In this document: positions 57,311 to 64,000 of the stretch, piece after piece
Position numbering within the stretch: the first letter of the stretch is position 1
How the letters are laid out: each line of letters opens with the position of its first letter
Source: CAWBVG01 sp963792175
GTDB taxonomy: Bacteria; Acidobacteriota; Vicinamibacteria; Vicinamibacterales; CAVVIG01
Direction of reading: 5' to 3'
DNA: 64,000 bases
NCBI GenBank assembly: GCA_963792175.1
Contig: CAWBVG010000048.1
Coordinates: forward strand, 18,325 to 82,324
The notes under the pieces: generated by a model
Told to the model about the DNA's origin: nothing
Seen by the model: only the letters and a program-made list of their open reading frames with translations
The model's database searches: none
Program-made: the position numbers and the translations under genes

Positions 57311-58209
57311 TGGATCTGACCGTCCTTCAGCGGCTGGAAGCCGAAAGCATCCACATCATGCGCGAGGTGGCCGCGGAGTGCGAGCGGCCGGTGATGCTCT
57401 ATTCCATCGGCAAGGACAGCTCGGTGATGCTGCACCTGGCGATGAAGGCCTTCTATCCCGGGAAGCTGCCGTTCCCGCTGCTGCACGTCGACACCACCTG
57501 GAAATTCCGGGAGATGATTGCGTTCCGCGACGAGACCGCGAAGCGTCTGGGACTCGACCTCCACGTCCACATCAACGCCGACGGGCTGAAGATGGGGATC
57601 AATCCGTTCACGCACGGATCGACGGTTCACACCGACGTGATGAAGACCCAGGCGCTCAAACAGGCGCTCGACATCTACGGATTCGACTGCGCGTTTGGCG
57701 GCGCCCGGCGCGACGAAGAGCGTTCGCGCGCCAAGGAGCGGGTGTTCTCGATCCGCTCGGCACGCCACCAGTGGGACCCCAGGCAGCAGCGGCCCGAGCT
57801 CTGGCGCCTCTACAACACCCGCAAGCGCAAAGGCGAGAGCCTGCGGGTGTTTCCGCTGTCGAACTGGACCGAGCTCGATGTGTGGCACTACATCCACCTC
57901 GAGAACATTCCGGTGGTGCCGCTGTACTTCGCGAAGCCGCGACCGGTCGTGCGTCGCGACGGCGCCTGGATCCTCGTCGACGACGACCGCATGCCGATCG
58001 AGCCGGGCGAGACGCCCGAGATGCGCGAGGTGCGGTTTCGAACGCTCGGCTGCTATCCGCTGAGCGGCGCCATCGACAGCCACGCCGCGACCGTGCCGGC
58101 CATCATCCAGGAGATTCTGCAGACCCGGCTCTCCGAGCGGCAAGGCCGCATGATCGACCACGATCAATCGGCGTCGATGGAAAAGAAGAAGGTCGACGGC
58201 TACTTCTAG
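57310..58209 (+). CDS. cysD: Sulfate adenylyltransferase subunit 2 (CysD)
   Basis: 299 residues, intact. The PP-loop PVMLYSIGKDSSVMLHLAMKAF (SGKDS-type), LLHVDTTWKFREMIAFRD, AFGGARRDEERSRAKERVFS and WTELDVWHYIHLENIPVVPLYFA are all diagnostic. It forms adenosine phosphosulfate from ATP and sulfate together with CysN. The start ATG at 57310 overlaps the previous TAA. With the sulfotransferase upstream and CysN-CysC downstream it forms a PAPS-supply and sulfation unit. Confidence 0.96.
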   Translation: MDLTVLQRLEAESIHIMREVAAECERPVMLYSIGKDSSVMLHLAMKAFYPGKLPFPLLHVDTTWKFREMIAFRDETAKRLGLDLHVHINADGLKMGINPFTHGSTVHTDVMKTQALKQALDIYGFDCAFGGARRDEERSRAKERVFSIRSARHQWDPRQQRPELWRLYNTRKRKGESLRVFPLSNWTELDVWHYIHLENIPVVPLYFAKPRPVVRRDGAWILVDDDRMPIEPGETPEMREVRFRTLGCYPLSGAIDSHAATVPAIIQEILQTRLSERQGRMIDHDQSASMEKKKVDGYF

Positions 58210-58213
58210 GAAG

Positions 58214-60115
58214 GTGGGCGTGATCGAAGCGAGCTCAGACGTCGAGGCCTACCTGCACGCGCAGGAGCGCCGCACCTTGCTGCGCTTCATCACCTGCGGC
58301 AGCGTGGACGATGGCAAGTCGACGCTGATCGGACGGCTGCTGTACGACTCGAAGATGGTGTTCGAGGATCAGCTCGCGGCGCTGGCCGCCGACTCGAAGA
58401 AGGTCGGCACGCGCGGCGGCGACCTCGATTTCGCGCTGCTGGTCGACGGCCTCTCCGCCGAGCGCGAGCAGGGCATCACGATTGACGTCGCCTACCGGTT
58501 CTTCTCCACCGACAAACGACACTTCATCGTCGCCGACACGCCGGGACACGAGCAGTACACGCGCAACATGGTCACCGGCGCCTCGACGGCCGACCTGGCC
58601 GTCATCCTGATCGATGCCCGGAAGGGCGTATTGACCCAGACCCGCCGGCACAGCTTCATCGTGTCGCTCCTGGGCATCCGCCGGGTGGTCGCCGCGATCA
58701 ACAAGATGGACCTCGTCGACTACTCGCGCGGCGTGTTCGATCAGATCCAGCGAGACTACGTCGAGTGCGCGGCACGCATCGGCCTGACCGACGTGACCTG
58801 CATTCCCGTGTCGGCGATTCATGGCCACAACATCGCGGCCCGCGCGCCGGAGATGCCGTGGGACGAGGGTCCGACCCTCTTCGAGCATCTCGAGCGCGTC
58901 GAGGTCGGGGACGTCGAAGCGTCGCGCCCGTTTCGCCTGCCGGTGCAGTGGGCCAATCGGCCCGATTCCACGTTTCGTGGATCCGCGGGGCTGATCGCGA
59001 GCGGCACCGTTCGTCTGGGCGATCCGGTCCGAGTCCTGCCGTCCGGCAGCGAGAGCTGGGTCTCCCGGATTCTGGTGGGCGACCGGGATGTCGACGCGGC
59101 GGTCGCCGGACAGTCCGTGACGGTGACGCTCGCCGACGACGTCGATGTCGGCCGCGGCGACGTGCTGGCGGCGCGCAACGCGCCGCCGCTGGTTGCCGAC
59201 CAGTTCGAGGCGACGATCGTCTGGATGGACGTGCATCCGCTTCTCCAGGGACGGACGTATCTGATGAAGCTCGGCGCGACCACGGTGTCGGCGACCGTTG
59301 CCCCGATCAAACACAAGGTCAACGTCAACACGCTGGAGCACGTCGCGGCGAAGAAGCTGGAATTGAACGATATCGGCGTGTGCGGCCTCGAGCTGAGCCG
59401 TCCGGTGGTGTTCGAGGCGTACCGCGACAGCCGGGAACTCGGCGGCTTCATCCTCGTCGATCCGTTGACCAACGCCACGGTGGGCGCCGGCCTCCTGCAT
59501 TTCGCGCTGCGGCGATTGCAGAACGTCCGGTGGCAGACGCTCGACGTCGACAAGTCGGCGCGGGCCGAGTTGAACGCTCAGCGGCCGTGCGTCATCTGGT
59601 TGACCGGCCTCTCGGGGTCCGGCAAGTCGACGATAGCCAACCTCGTCGAGAAGCGCCTGCACGCGCTCGGTCGGCACACGTATCTGCTGGACGGCGACAA
59701 CGTGCGCCACGGCCTGAACAAGGATCTCGGGTTCACCGAAGCGGACCGCGTCGAGAACATCCGCCGCATCGCCGAAGTGTCGCGGCTGATGGTCGACGCG
59801 GGTCTCATCGTGCTGGTGTCGTTCATCTCGCCGTTCCGGAACGAGCGCCGCGTCGCCCGCGAGCTGGTTCAGCCCGGCGAGTTCATCGAGGTGTTCGTCG
59901 ACACGCCGCTGGCCGTCGCCGAAGGCCGCGATCCGAAAGGGTTGTACAAGAAAGCCAGGCGCGGCGAGTTGAAGAACTTCACCGGCATCGATTCTCCTTA
60001 CGAGGAGCCCGAATCGCCGGAGATCAGGATCGACACCACGCGCCTGAGCGCCGAAGAGGCCGCGGAGGCCATCCTTCGACATCTTCGGAGTGCGGGGATG
60101 ATCGATGCCGATTAA
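58214..60115 (+). CDS. cysNC: Bifunctional sulfate adenylyltransferase subunit 1 / APS kinase (CysN-CysC)
   Basis: 633 residues, intact. CysN GTPase: LLRFITCGSVDDGKSTLIGRLLYD (G1), VADTPGHEQYTRNM (G3) and AAINKMDLVDYS (G4), then EF-Tu-like beta barrels to about residue 440. APS kinase from about residue 450: VIWLTGLSGSGKSTIANLVEKRL (P-loop), YLLDGDNVRHGLNKDLGF, and DPKGLYKKARRGELKNFTGIDSPYE. Together with CysD it makes PAPS. A GTG at 58220, six bases downstream, has better spacing from the GAAGG site and may be the true start. Confidence 0.96.
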   Translation: MGVIEASSDVEAYLHAQERRTLLRFITCGSVDDGKSTLIGRLLYDSKMVFEDQLAALAADSKKVGTRGGDLDFALLVDGLSAEREQGITIDVAYRFFSTDKRHFIVADTPGHEQYTRNMVTGASTADLAVILIDARKGVLTQTRRHSFIVSLLGIRRVVAAINKMDLVDYSRGVFDQIQRDYVECAARIGLTDVTCIPVSAIHGHNIAARAPEMPWDEGPTLFEHLERVEVGDVEASRPFRLPVQWANRPDSTFRGSAGLIASGTVRLGDPVRVLPSGSESWVSRILVGDRDVDAAVAGQSVTVTLADDVDVGRGDVLAARNAPPLVADQFEATIVWMDVHPLLQGRTYLMKLGATTVSATVAPIKHKVNVNTLEHVAAKKLELNDIGVCGLELSRPVVFEAYRDSRELGGFILVDPLTNATVGAGLLHFALRRLQNVRWQTLDVDKSARAELNAQRPCVIWLTGLSGSGKSTIANLVEKRLHALGRHTYLLDGDNVRHGLNKDLGFTEADRVENIRRIAEVSRLMVDAGLIVLVSFISPFRNERRVARELVQPGEFIEVFVDTPLAVAEGRDPKGLYKKARRGELKNFTGIDSPYEEPESPEIRIDTTRLSAEEAAEAILRHLRSAGMIDAD

Positions 60116-60215
60116 CGAACAAGCCCAAACGCACGATCCTGTCCGAAAACCGCGACCGAGAAGAGCCCGACCGTGGCAACATATCGACCCTCTCCCATGG
60201 ATTGAGGAGCGACTG

Positions 60216-60866
60216 ATGACGTGGCAGTCGGCGGAGACACGCTTCATCGCGGCGACACTTGCGTTCGCGATCAATTCGACACAGGTCACGGTTCCTCGCC
60301 TGTCGGCGCAGAGCGCGGGCCCCACGGAGATGGCGGCGAAGCTGACCGGCGTCTGGAAATTGAATGCGGACTTGACGCCGGCGTCCCCGAAACCCGGACG
60401 TGGCGGCGGGTTCGCCGGCGGGGCCGCGGGCTCGTTCGCGGCTCTGTTGTCGCCCGTGCAGCGTGGCGGGCGCGGCGGCGACCGCGGAGGTGGCGGCGGG
60501 CGGGGCGAGAGTTCCGCTCCACTGATGGCCGCCGAAGTTGCCGCGCAGACCGCGTTGTCGATCCTTCACGAGGTGCCGATCGAGATCAGGATCGACGCGC
60601 GCGCGGAGGACGTCACGTTCCGTGACCCCCGGGGCGAATGGCACTTCAAGATCGATGACCGGAACAGCACCATGGAAGTCCCCGGCGGGACGCTCCGCAC
60701 CAAATCGAAATGGGACCGCGGCCTGCTGCGGCAGGAGTTCTCGAGCGCACAGCGCGCGCTGGTAAAGACCTGGAGCATCGACGCGAACGATCGATTGGTG
60801 CTCGTCGAGAGGATCGAAAGCGTGACGCTCAGGTCCGGATCGAAGGCCGTCTTCGACCGACAGTAA
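60216..60866 (+). CDS. Secreted Gly-rich protein of unknown function
   Basis: 216 residues from the ATG at 60216, which follows GAGGAG. The frame is also open to 60105, overlapping cysNC. A signal-like N-terminus (ETRFIAATLAFAINSTQVTV) leads to LTGVWKLNADLTPASPKPG, a Gly/Arg-rich linker (60400-60510) and a beta-rich domain (IEIRIDARAEDVTFRDPRGEWHF, VPGGTLRTKSKWDRGLLRQEF). The second part resembles small secreted proteins that open with a GxWKLN segment and are common in Acidobacteria. No function can be named. Confidence 0.6.
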   Translation: MTWQSAETRFIAATLAFAINSTQVTVPRLSAQSAGPTEMAAKLTGVWKLNADLTPASPKPGRGGGFAGGAAGSFAALLSPVQRGGRGGDRGGGGGRGESSAPLMAAEVAAQTALSILHEVPIEIRIDARAEDVTFRDPRGEWHFKIDDRNSTMEVPGGTLRTKSKWDRGLLRQEFSSAQRALVKTWSIDANDRLVLVERIESVTLRSGSKAVFDRQ

Positions 60867-60929
60867 CCCCGCCACGCGTGCGAGTGCCAGCCGCAGTCCC
60901 CGGGGAATCGGATGCGAGCGGAGGGGATG

Positions 60930-61091
60930 TGCGCCGGCCCGCCTTCGCACGTCCTGCTTCGGCGGGCACAAACACTCTCGCTCCATCCGGTGCGACGAGC
61001 GACGGATGGTGCGCCCGGCCCGCCTGCGCACGTCGTGCTTCGGCGGCCACAAACACTCTCGCACCATCCGGTGCGACGAGCGACGGATGGT
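60930..61091. repeat. Two tandem copies of an 81-bp unit abutting tRNA-Arg
   Basis: Copy 1 is about 60930-61010 and copy 2 about 61011-61091, with few differences (for example CACAAACACTCTCG at 60967 and 61048, exactly 81 bases apart). Each unit contains two hairpins: GCCCGCC with GGCGGGC (perfect in copy 1 only), and CCATCCG with CGGATGG. Each unit ends in TGGTGCGCCCGGC or a close variant, which is the 3' end of the tRNA-Arg gene at 61088, so the duplication copied the tRNA terminus. Confidence 0.85.
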
Positions 61092-61164
61092 GCGCCCGGC
61101 AGGATTCGAACCTGCGGCCTACAGCTCCGGAGGCTGTCGCTCTATCCAGCTGAGCTACGGGCGC
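61088..61164 (-). tRNA. tRNA-Arg (anticodon CCG), CCA encoded
   Basis: The minus strand gives the acceptor GCGCCCG paired with CGGGCGC, a D arm with AGCTCAGCTGGATAGAGC, the anticodon loop CTCCGGA within stem ACAGC/GCTGT, and a T arm with GGTTCGAATCC. The discriminator A is followed by CCA in the DNA. The anticodon CCG reads the CGG codon, one of the frequent arginine codons in this GC-rich genome. Confidence 0.96.
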
Positions 61165-61255
61165 GTGCGTGCGATCGTCGCTGCGACTACCGATCGCCTG
61201 ACGACTCATGTCTGACGACACATGATGACGATCGATGGGTGACGACCGAGTGAAA

Positions 61256-61329
61256 TGCGCCCGGAGGGAATCGAACCCCCGGCCTACAGGTTCGAAGCCT
61301 GTCGCTCTATCCATCTGAGCTACGGGCGC
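61256..61329 (-). tRNA. tRNA-Arg (anticodon TCG)
   Basis: The minus strand folds with acceptor GCGCCCG/CGGGCGC, D arm AGCTCAGATGGATAGAGC, anticodon loop CTTCGAA in stem ACAGG/CCTGT, and T arm GGTTCGATTCC. CCA is not encoded. It is clearly a relative of the CCG tRNA-Arg 92 bases away, with identical acceptor and almost identical D arm, suggesting local duplication and anticodon change. Confidence 0.96.
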
Positions 61330-61453
61330 GTGCATCGGTCGCGTCTGACGAGTGTAGTCCACGGTGAGCGGGGGCACAACCGGATCGGTGTGTTAGAATC
61401 CGGTGTTCGGCTCGACGCGGTTTTCTGCGCCGATCTGCTCCACGATTCCCTCC

Positions 61454-61529
61454 GGGCCGGTAGCTCAATTGGCAGAGCAGCAGACTCTTAATCTGCGGGT
61501 TGTGGGTTCGATTCCCACCCGGCTCACCA
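61454..61529 (+). tRNA. tRNA-Lys (anticodon CTT), CCA encoded
   Basis: Acceptor GGGCCGG pairs with CCGGCTC (one G-U). The D arm is AGCTCAATTGGCAGAGC, the anticodon loop CTCTTAA lies in stem GCAGA/TCTGC, and the T arm is GGTTCGATTCC. CCA is encoded. A TAGAAT element lies at 61392-61397. The 3' end is the likely insertion point of an integrative element whose recombinase remnant follows immediately. Confidence 0.96.
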
Positions 61530-62101
61530 CTGTCGACAAAGCACTTAGCTGATTTTTCTTATTCACCGTCAGCGCCTCTGGTTGCGCGGGGGTTGCGGAT
61601 GGTTGCGTGTCGTCAAGACGATCCACGCCTTTGCGCGCGCTCGTGTCCGGCAACCAGTGCGCGTACACGCGCAGGGTGATCGACGCGTCGTCGATGGCCG
61701 AGTTGCCGACTGACGTACGTGATCGGCTCGCCAGTCGCGAGGAGCAGCGACGCGAACGTGTGGCGCATCTGATGGGGTCCCCGGCGACGGAGGCCCGCCG
61801 CATCAAGGAGGCGATTGAACGCTTTGCGGACGTTTGATTCGTCGAGGGCGGTGCCGGTGACCGACGAAAACATCCACTCGGGACGCGGAGGGCCGACCTT
61901 GAGCCAGGCGGCGCGCTGCATCGATCTGCGGATCGCCCGCACGTTCCGATCGACCGACGACCCGACGGACACGCGGACGTCGCGCGAGATGGCGATCGCA
62001 TGGGCCAACGAAGAGCTGAAGGCGATGGAGCGATGCGGGCGGTCCACCGGCCGCGCGATCAGCCAAGGTGAATGGCAGCCGGTGATTCCTTTTGCGTGCA
62101 A
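61465..62101 (-). pseudogene. Truncated, frameshifted tyrosine recombinase (integrase) at tRNA-Lys
   Basis: Only the C-terminal catalytic half remains. FSSVTGTALDESNVRKAFNRLLDAAGL and GPHQMRHTFASLLLATGEPITYVSRQLGH contain the HxxR box, then after a break near 61700 SITLRVYAHWLPDT carries the Tyr nucleophile. The N-terminal DNA-binding domain and first Arg are missing or lost. The reading frame runs into the antisense strand of the tRNA-Lys gene (SRVGIEPTTRR), a known sign of integration into a tRNA 3' end. This marks one edge of an integrated element extending to the right. Confidence 0.85.
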
Positions 62102-62205
62102 ACAGGAAGGCGCGTAGGCTCATATCGATCCCCTGCGCGTCTGTGAGTTCAACCGGCGGCTTCGCCGGGAGCGGAAAATTGTTCGGAATTTGATCCTAAA
62201 CGCAC

Positions 62206-63093
62206 ATGGACACAACGACCATCAAGCGGCGAGAGATCGTCGCGTGGCAGCAACGGCTCCAGTCCGGCGACGTGACGCTGCGTCGGTCCGAGTGGCTCGT
62301 AGAGGTCGTCGGGGCGTTGGCGTGGATCTGCATCTCGGTCACGGTGCTGGCTGCGCGCAGCCAGACCGGGAGCATCCGCGCGCTCCTCAAGAGTGAGCGA
62401 CCGCTGCCGGTTACTGACGTCTTACCCATCCAGAAGGCTGCACAGGCCGCGCTGACCGATCAGATGTTTCATGTCACATTACTGCCGAACGCGGGCGGCC
62501 CCAACCTGACCTACGACGTGCAGATGGGCGCCTCGGGCTACCCACGGTATATGCGAACGATGAATCGGTGGACCATTGCGTTCGACCACTTTACGGGGCA
62601 GCGCGCCCGGTCCTGCGCGGGCGTTGAGCGATCCGACGAACTTGTGCTCGGGTACTTGCGGGCCAGCGTTGAAAACGTCATGCTGGTGGATGCCTCGAAT
62701 CCCATTTGGAAGGACTGGATCGACGACGGCCTTGGGGCGAGGCTCAAGGCTGTCGCGCGGACACGCCAACCGCGTATGGAGCTACTCGACACGGTGTTCG
62801 AGATGTTAACGGACGCGGACGGCATCTCCATCGGACCGTCGTCGATGCTGGACGGTCGTGCGGCACGTCCGCTGATCAAACAACATGAACTCCGTCCGGG
62901 CGACTATTCCCGCGATCCGATTCCTCCCGAATTGCAGGATTGGCTCTGGATTGATGAGGAGTCGCTGTTCATCAGCCGCTGGGAGGCCAGAAACGCGGGC
63001 GTCTCGACAAACTACGGATACGTCTTCACCCACGATCCGACACTGGACATGACGCCGCCGCACTCGCTCAAGGCGCCGACCTGCGTGCCGTGA
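62206..63093 (+). CDS. Unknown protein with one N-terminal membrane helix, in island
   Basis: 295 residues, intact. A charged start (TTIKRREIVAWQQRLQSGD) leads to one hydrophobic helix (WLVEVVGALAWICISVTVLAA). A large soluble part follows (VTLLPNAGGPNLTYDVQMGA, YMRTMNRWTIAFDHFTGQ, LQDWLWIDEESLFISRWEA). I recognise no family. The base composition is less GC-rich than the core genes, consistent with acquired DNA to the right of the integrase remnant. Confidence 0.55.
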   Translation: MDTTTIKRREIVAWQQRLQSGDVTLRRSEWLVEVVGALAWICISVTVLAARSQTGSIRALLKSERPLPVTDVLPIQKAAQAALTDQMFHVTLLPNAGGPNLTYDVQMGASGYPRYMRTMNRWTIAFDHFTGQRARSCAGVERSDELVLGYLRASVENVMLVDASNPIWKDWIDDGLGARLKAVARTRQPRMELLDTVFEMLTDADGISIGPSSMLDGRAARPLIKQHELRPGDYSRDPIPPELQDWLWIDEESLFISRWEARNAGVSTNYGYVFTHDPTLDMTPPHSLKAPTCVP

Positions 63094-63184
63094 CGCGTTT
63101 GCCATCGAGGGAATACCCTGCGGCGGCCCACGCCTCGACGATCTGATCCGCGCGCGCGTCCTCGTCGTTGTCATTCGTCGACAC
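63068..63184 (-). CDS. Possible 38-residue protein
   Basis: GTG start at 63184 preceded by GGAG at about nine bases. The peptide contains STNDNDEDARADQIVEAWAA and ends GYSLDGKRVTARRSAP. The composition (acidic N-terminus, amphipathic helix, basic tail) looks like a real small protein rather than a shadow. It overlaps the convergent gene by 26 bases. No homology can be claimed. Confidence 0.35.
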   Translation of the reverse strand: MSTNDNDEDARADQIVEAWAAAGYSLDGKRVTARRSAP

Positions 63185-63261
63185 GGCTACGGTCTCCGCG
63201 AATCCTTACATTTCGTCATATACCGTTCCCGTATAACGTCGTCCAGCAGGAAGGAACTCCA

Positions 63262-63441
63262 ATGGATCATGCCGAATTGACCGCTAAAGCGACGATCGCC
63301 GCCGCACTCATCACCAGCCACGCTGTTGACATCCCGGCCGTGCCGAGGGACAGCCTGGGAGGGTCCGATCCGGCCGCAGTTCGCCTGCGGGTGCTCACCG
63401 ACTACGTGTACGAAGCCATCACGTCCACGGTCGAATCGTGA
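63262..63441 (+). CDS. Small protein of unknown function (59 residues)
   Basis: The ATG at 63262 follows a strong AGGAAGG ribosome binding site at a suitable distance. The peptide begins MDHAELTAKATIAAALITSH and ends LTDYVYEAITSTVES, giving two predicted amphipathic helices around a Pro/Gly turn. TATAAC at 63232-63237 and TTACAT at 63206-63211 could form a weak promoter with a long spacer. It belongs to the accessory region right of tRNA-Lys. Confidence 0.55.
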   Translation: MDHAELTAKATIAAALITSHAVDIPAVPRDSLGGSDPAAVRLRVLTDYVYEAITSTVES

Positions 63442-63513
63442 AGCCAACACGACGCTCTGAAGAAGAATCGGTACGAACCCTGAGTCAATCCGATTCGAAC
63501 AGCCATCTCCTGT

Positions 63514-63846
63514 CTAGCGGTGAAAGTGTTCGCCGAGGATGCCACCAAGCTCGCGCATGTGGCTGCGGAGTAGCCGAAGTTCGCAGTGCAATTGCCGGCT
63601 CGGTGCGATCGTGGCGCCTGCGTATTGATCGAACGCCGCGGAGCACATGGAGTCCTTGTAGGCGCTCCATTGCGCTTGGAGCTGGTCGAACGACTTGAGG
63701 AACGCTTCTTCGGTGTCGGCGCGCCGCTTGGGCGTGACGCATTGGCGGGGTCTTCCAGCGCGAAGATAGACCGTAACGCGGCCGTGTACGCTGGTAGTTC
63801 GCAGTGCTGGTCTCCACTTCTTTGCCAAGGCAAATACTTTTGTCAT
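63514..63846 (-). CDS. Unknown small protein (110 residues)
   Basis: The C-terminal half (DTEEAFLKSFDQLQAQWSAY, KDSMCSAAFDQYAG, LHCELRLLRSHMRELGGILG) has the helical, mixed-charge composition of a real protein. The N-terminal part is Arg-rich and less convincing. Overlapping frames on both strands are shadows. No family recognised. It lies in the lower-GC accessory region at the window end. Confidence 0.4.
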   Translation of the reverse strand: MTKVFALAKKWRPALRTTSVHGRVTVYLRAGRPRQCVTPKRRADTEEAFLKSFDQLQAQWSAYKDSMCSAAFDQYAGATIAPSRQLHCELRLLRSHMRELGGILGEHFHR

Positions 63847-64000
63847 TGCGTTCGTGCGTTGGGACAGTCGCCGGCCTTCTCGCGGGCCATTTCACGATCC
63901 CAAGCTTCGTCGGCCTGGCTCACGAAAGCAAAGAATCTATCCTGTCGGTAATGACTCACAGCTCGGGGTGCTGTGGGTTCTTCCGGAACCCGACGGCAAA

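Noticed and set aside
58235..60325. 696-residue minus-strand open frame opposite cysNC
   Set aside because: Pure antisense shadow of a well-conserved gene. Stops are rare on both strands in this GC-rich DNA, and it has no recognisable motifs.
60930..61091. Possible CRISPR array because of the repeated units near tRNA-Arg
   Set aside because: Only two 81-bp tandem units that are almost wholly identical, with no spacers and no cas genes. No CRISPR array is seen anywhere in the window.

Overview
The window is high-GC bacterial DNA and most likely comes from an acidobacterium, perhaps of the Vicinamibacteria type. The main pointer is a PadR regulator directly upstream of a large duplicated MacB/FtsX-type permease (30.1-33.1 kb), a pairing typical of Acidobacteria. 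A PEP-CTERM protein, a large exopolysaccharide locus and a CysD/CysN-CysC sulfation locus fit the same group. The taxonomic call is an inference. Many genes are broken by one to five frameshifts while motifs continue in another frame. Nearly every gene from 0.6 to 10.4 kb is affected, and so are 17.8-24.9 kb and the lasso cluster. I read these as uncorrected indels and give each such gene as one feature covering all its pieces.

Region by region: (1) 0-22.5 kb, plus strand, is an exopolysaccharide biosynthesis operon with many stop/start overlaps. It holds a polysaccharide deacetylase, a family 2 and many family 4 glycosyltransferases, a WecE-like sugar aminotransferase, two methyltransferases, a Gfo/Idh/MocA oxidoreductase, a polymerase-like membrane protein, a carbamoyltransferase, a GDP-L-fucose synthase and an initiating undecaprenyl-phosphate sugar transferase. 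(2) 22.5-27.9 kb has a geranylgeranyl-reductase-like flavoprotein, then on the minus strand an O-antigen ligase-like protein, a Wzc-type tyrosine autokinase and a small secreted protein, headed by an AT-rich control region with a perfect palindrome. (3) 28-34.9 kb has a DUF3810 protein, truA, the permease/PadR pair and an FHA-GAF-PP2C signalling phosphatase.

(4) 34.9-41.2 kb, minus strand, is the most interesting part: a lasso-peptide biosynthetic cluster in the order B2 protease, HPr-kinase-like kinase, B1 (PqqD-like), cyclase, precursor, cupin/JmjC oxygenase and nucleotidyltransferase. The precursor is hidden because its frame is broken. Read in the right frame it has the complete leader motif YxxPxLxxxGxxxxxTx, followed by a 20-residue core with Ala1, a single acidic residue at Asp9 and a C-terminal Ser. 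This predicts a nine-residue macrolactam ring and, with the kinase present, a phosphorylated C-terminus.

(5) 41.2-51.4 kb has a membrane protein, a secreted double-VOC protein, DUF4159 and DUF167 proteins, a PEP-CTERM protein, a lipoprotein, an ankyrin-repeat protein, a BON-domain/Gln-rich protein pair separated by a strong hairpin, and a J-domain protein coupled to an orphan GspE/PilB-type ATPase. (6) 51.5-60.9 kb is a sulfation and phosphoesterase locus: a sulfotransferase-like protein, two alkaline-phosphatase-superfamily proteins, a small protein, an Oxa1/EMC3-like membrane protein, CysD and CysN-CysC. (7) 60.9-64 kb has two tRNA-Arg genes (one followed by an 81-bp tandem duplication), tRNA-Lys with a truncated tyrosine recombinase at its 3' end, and several small genes of unknown function that look like the edge of an integrated element.
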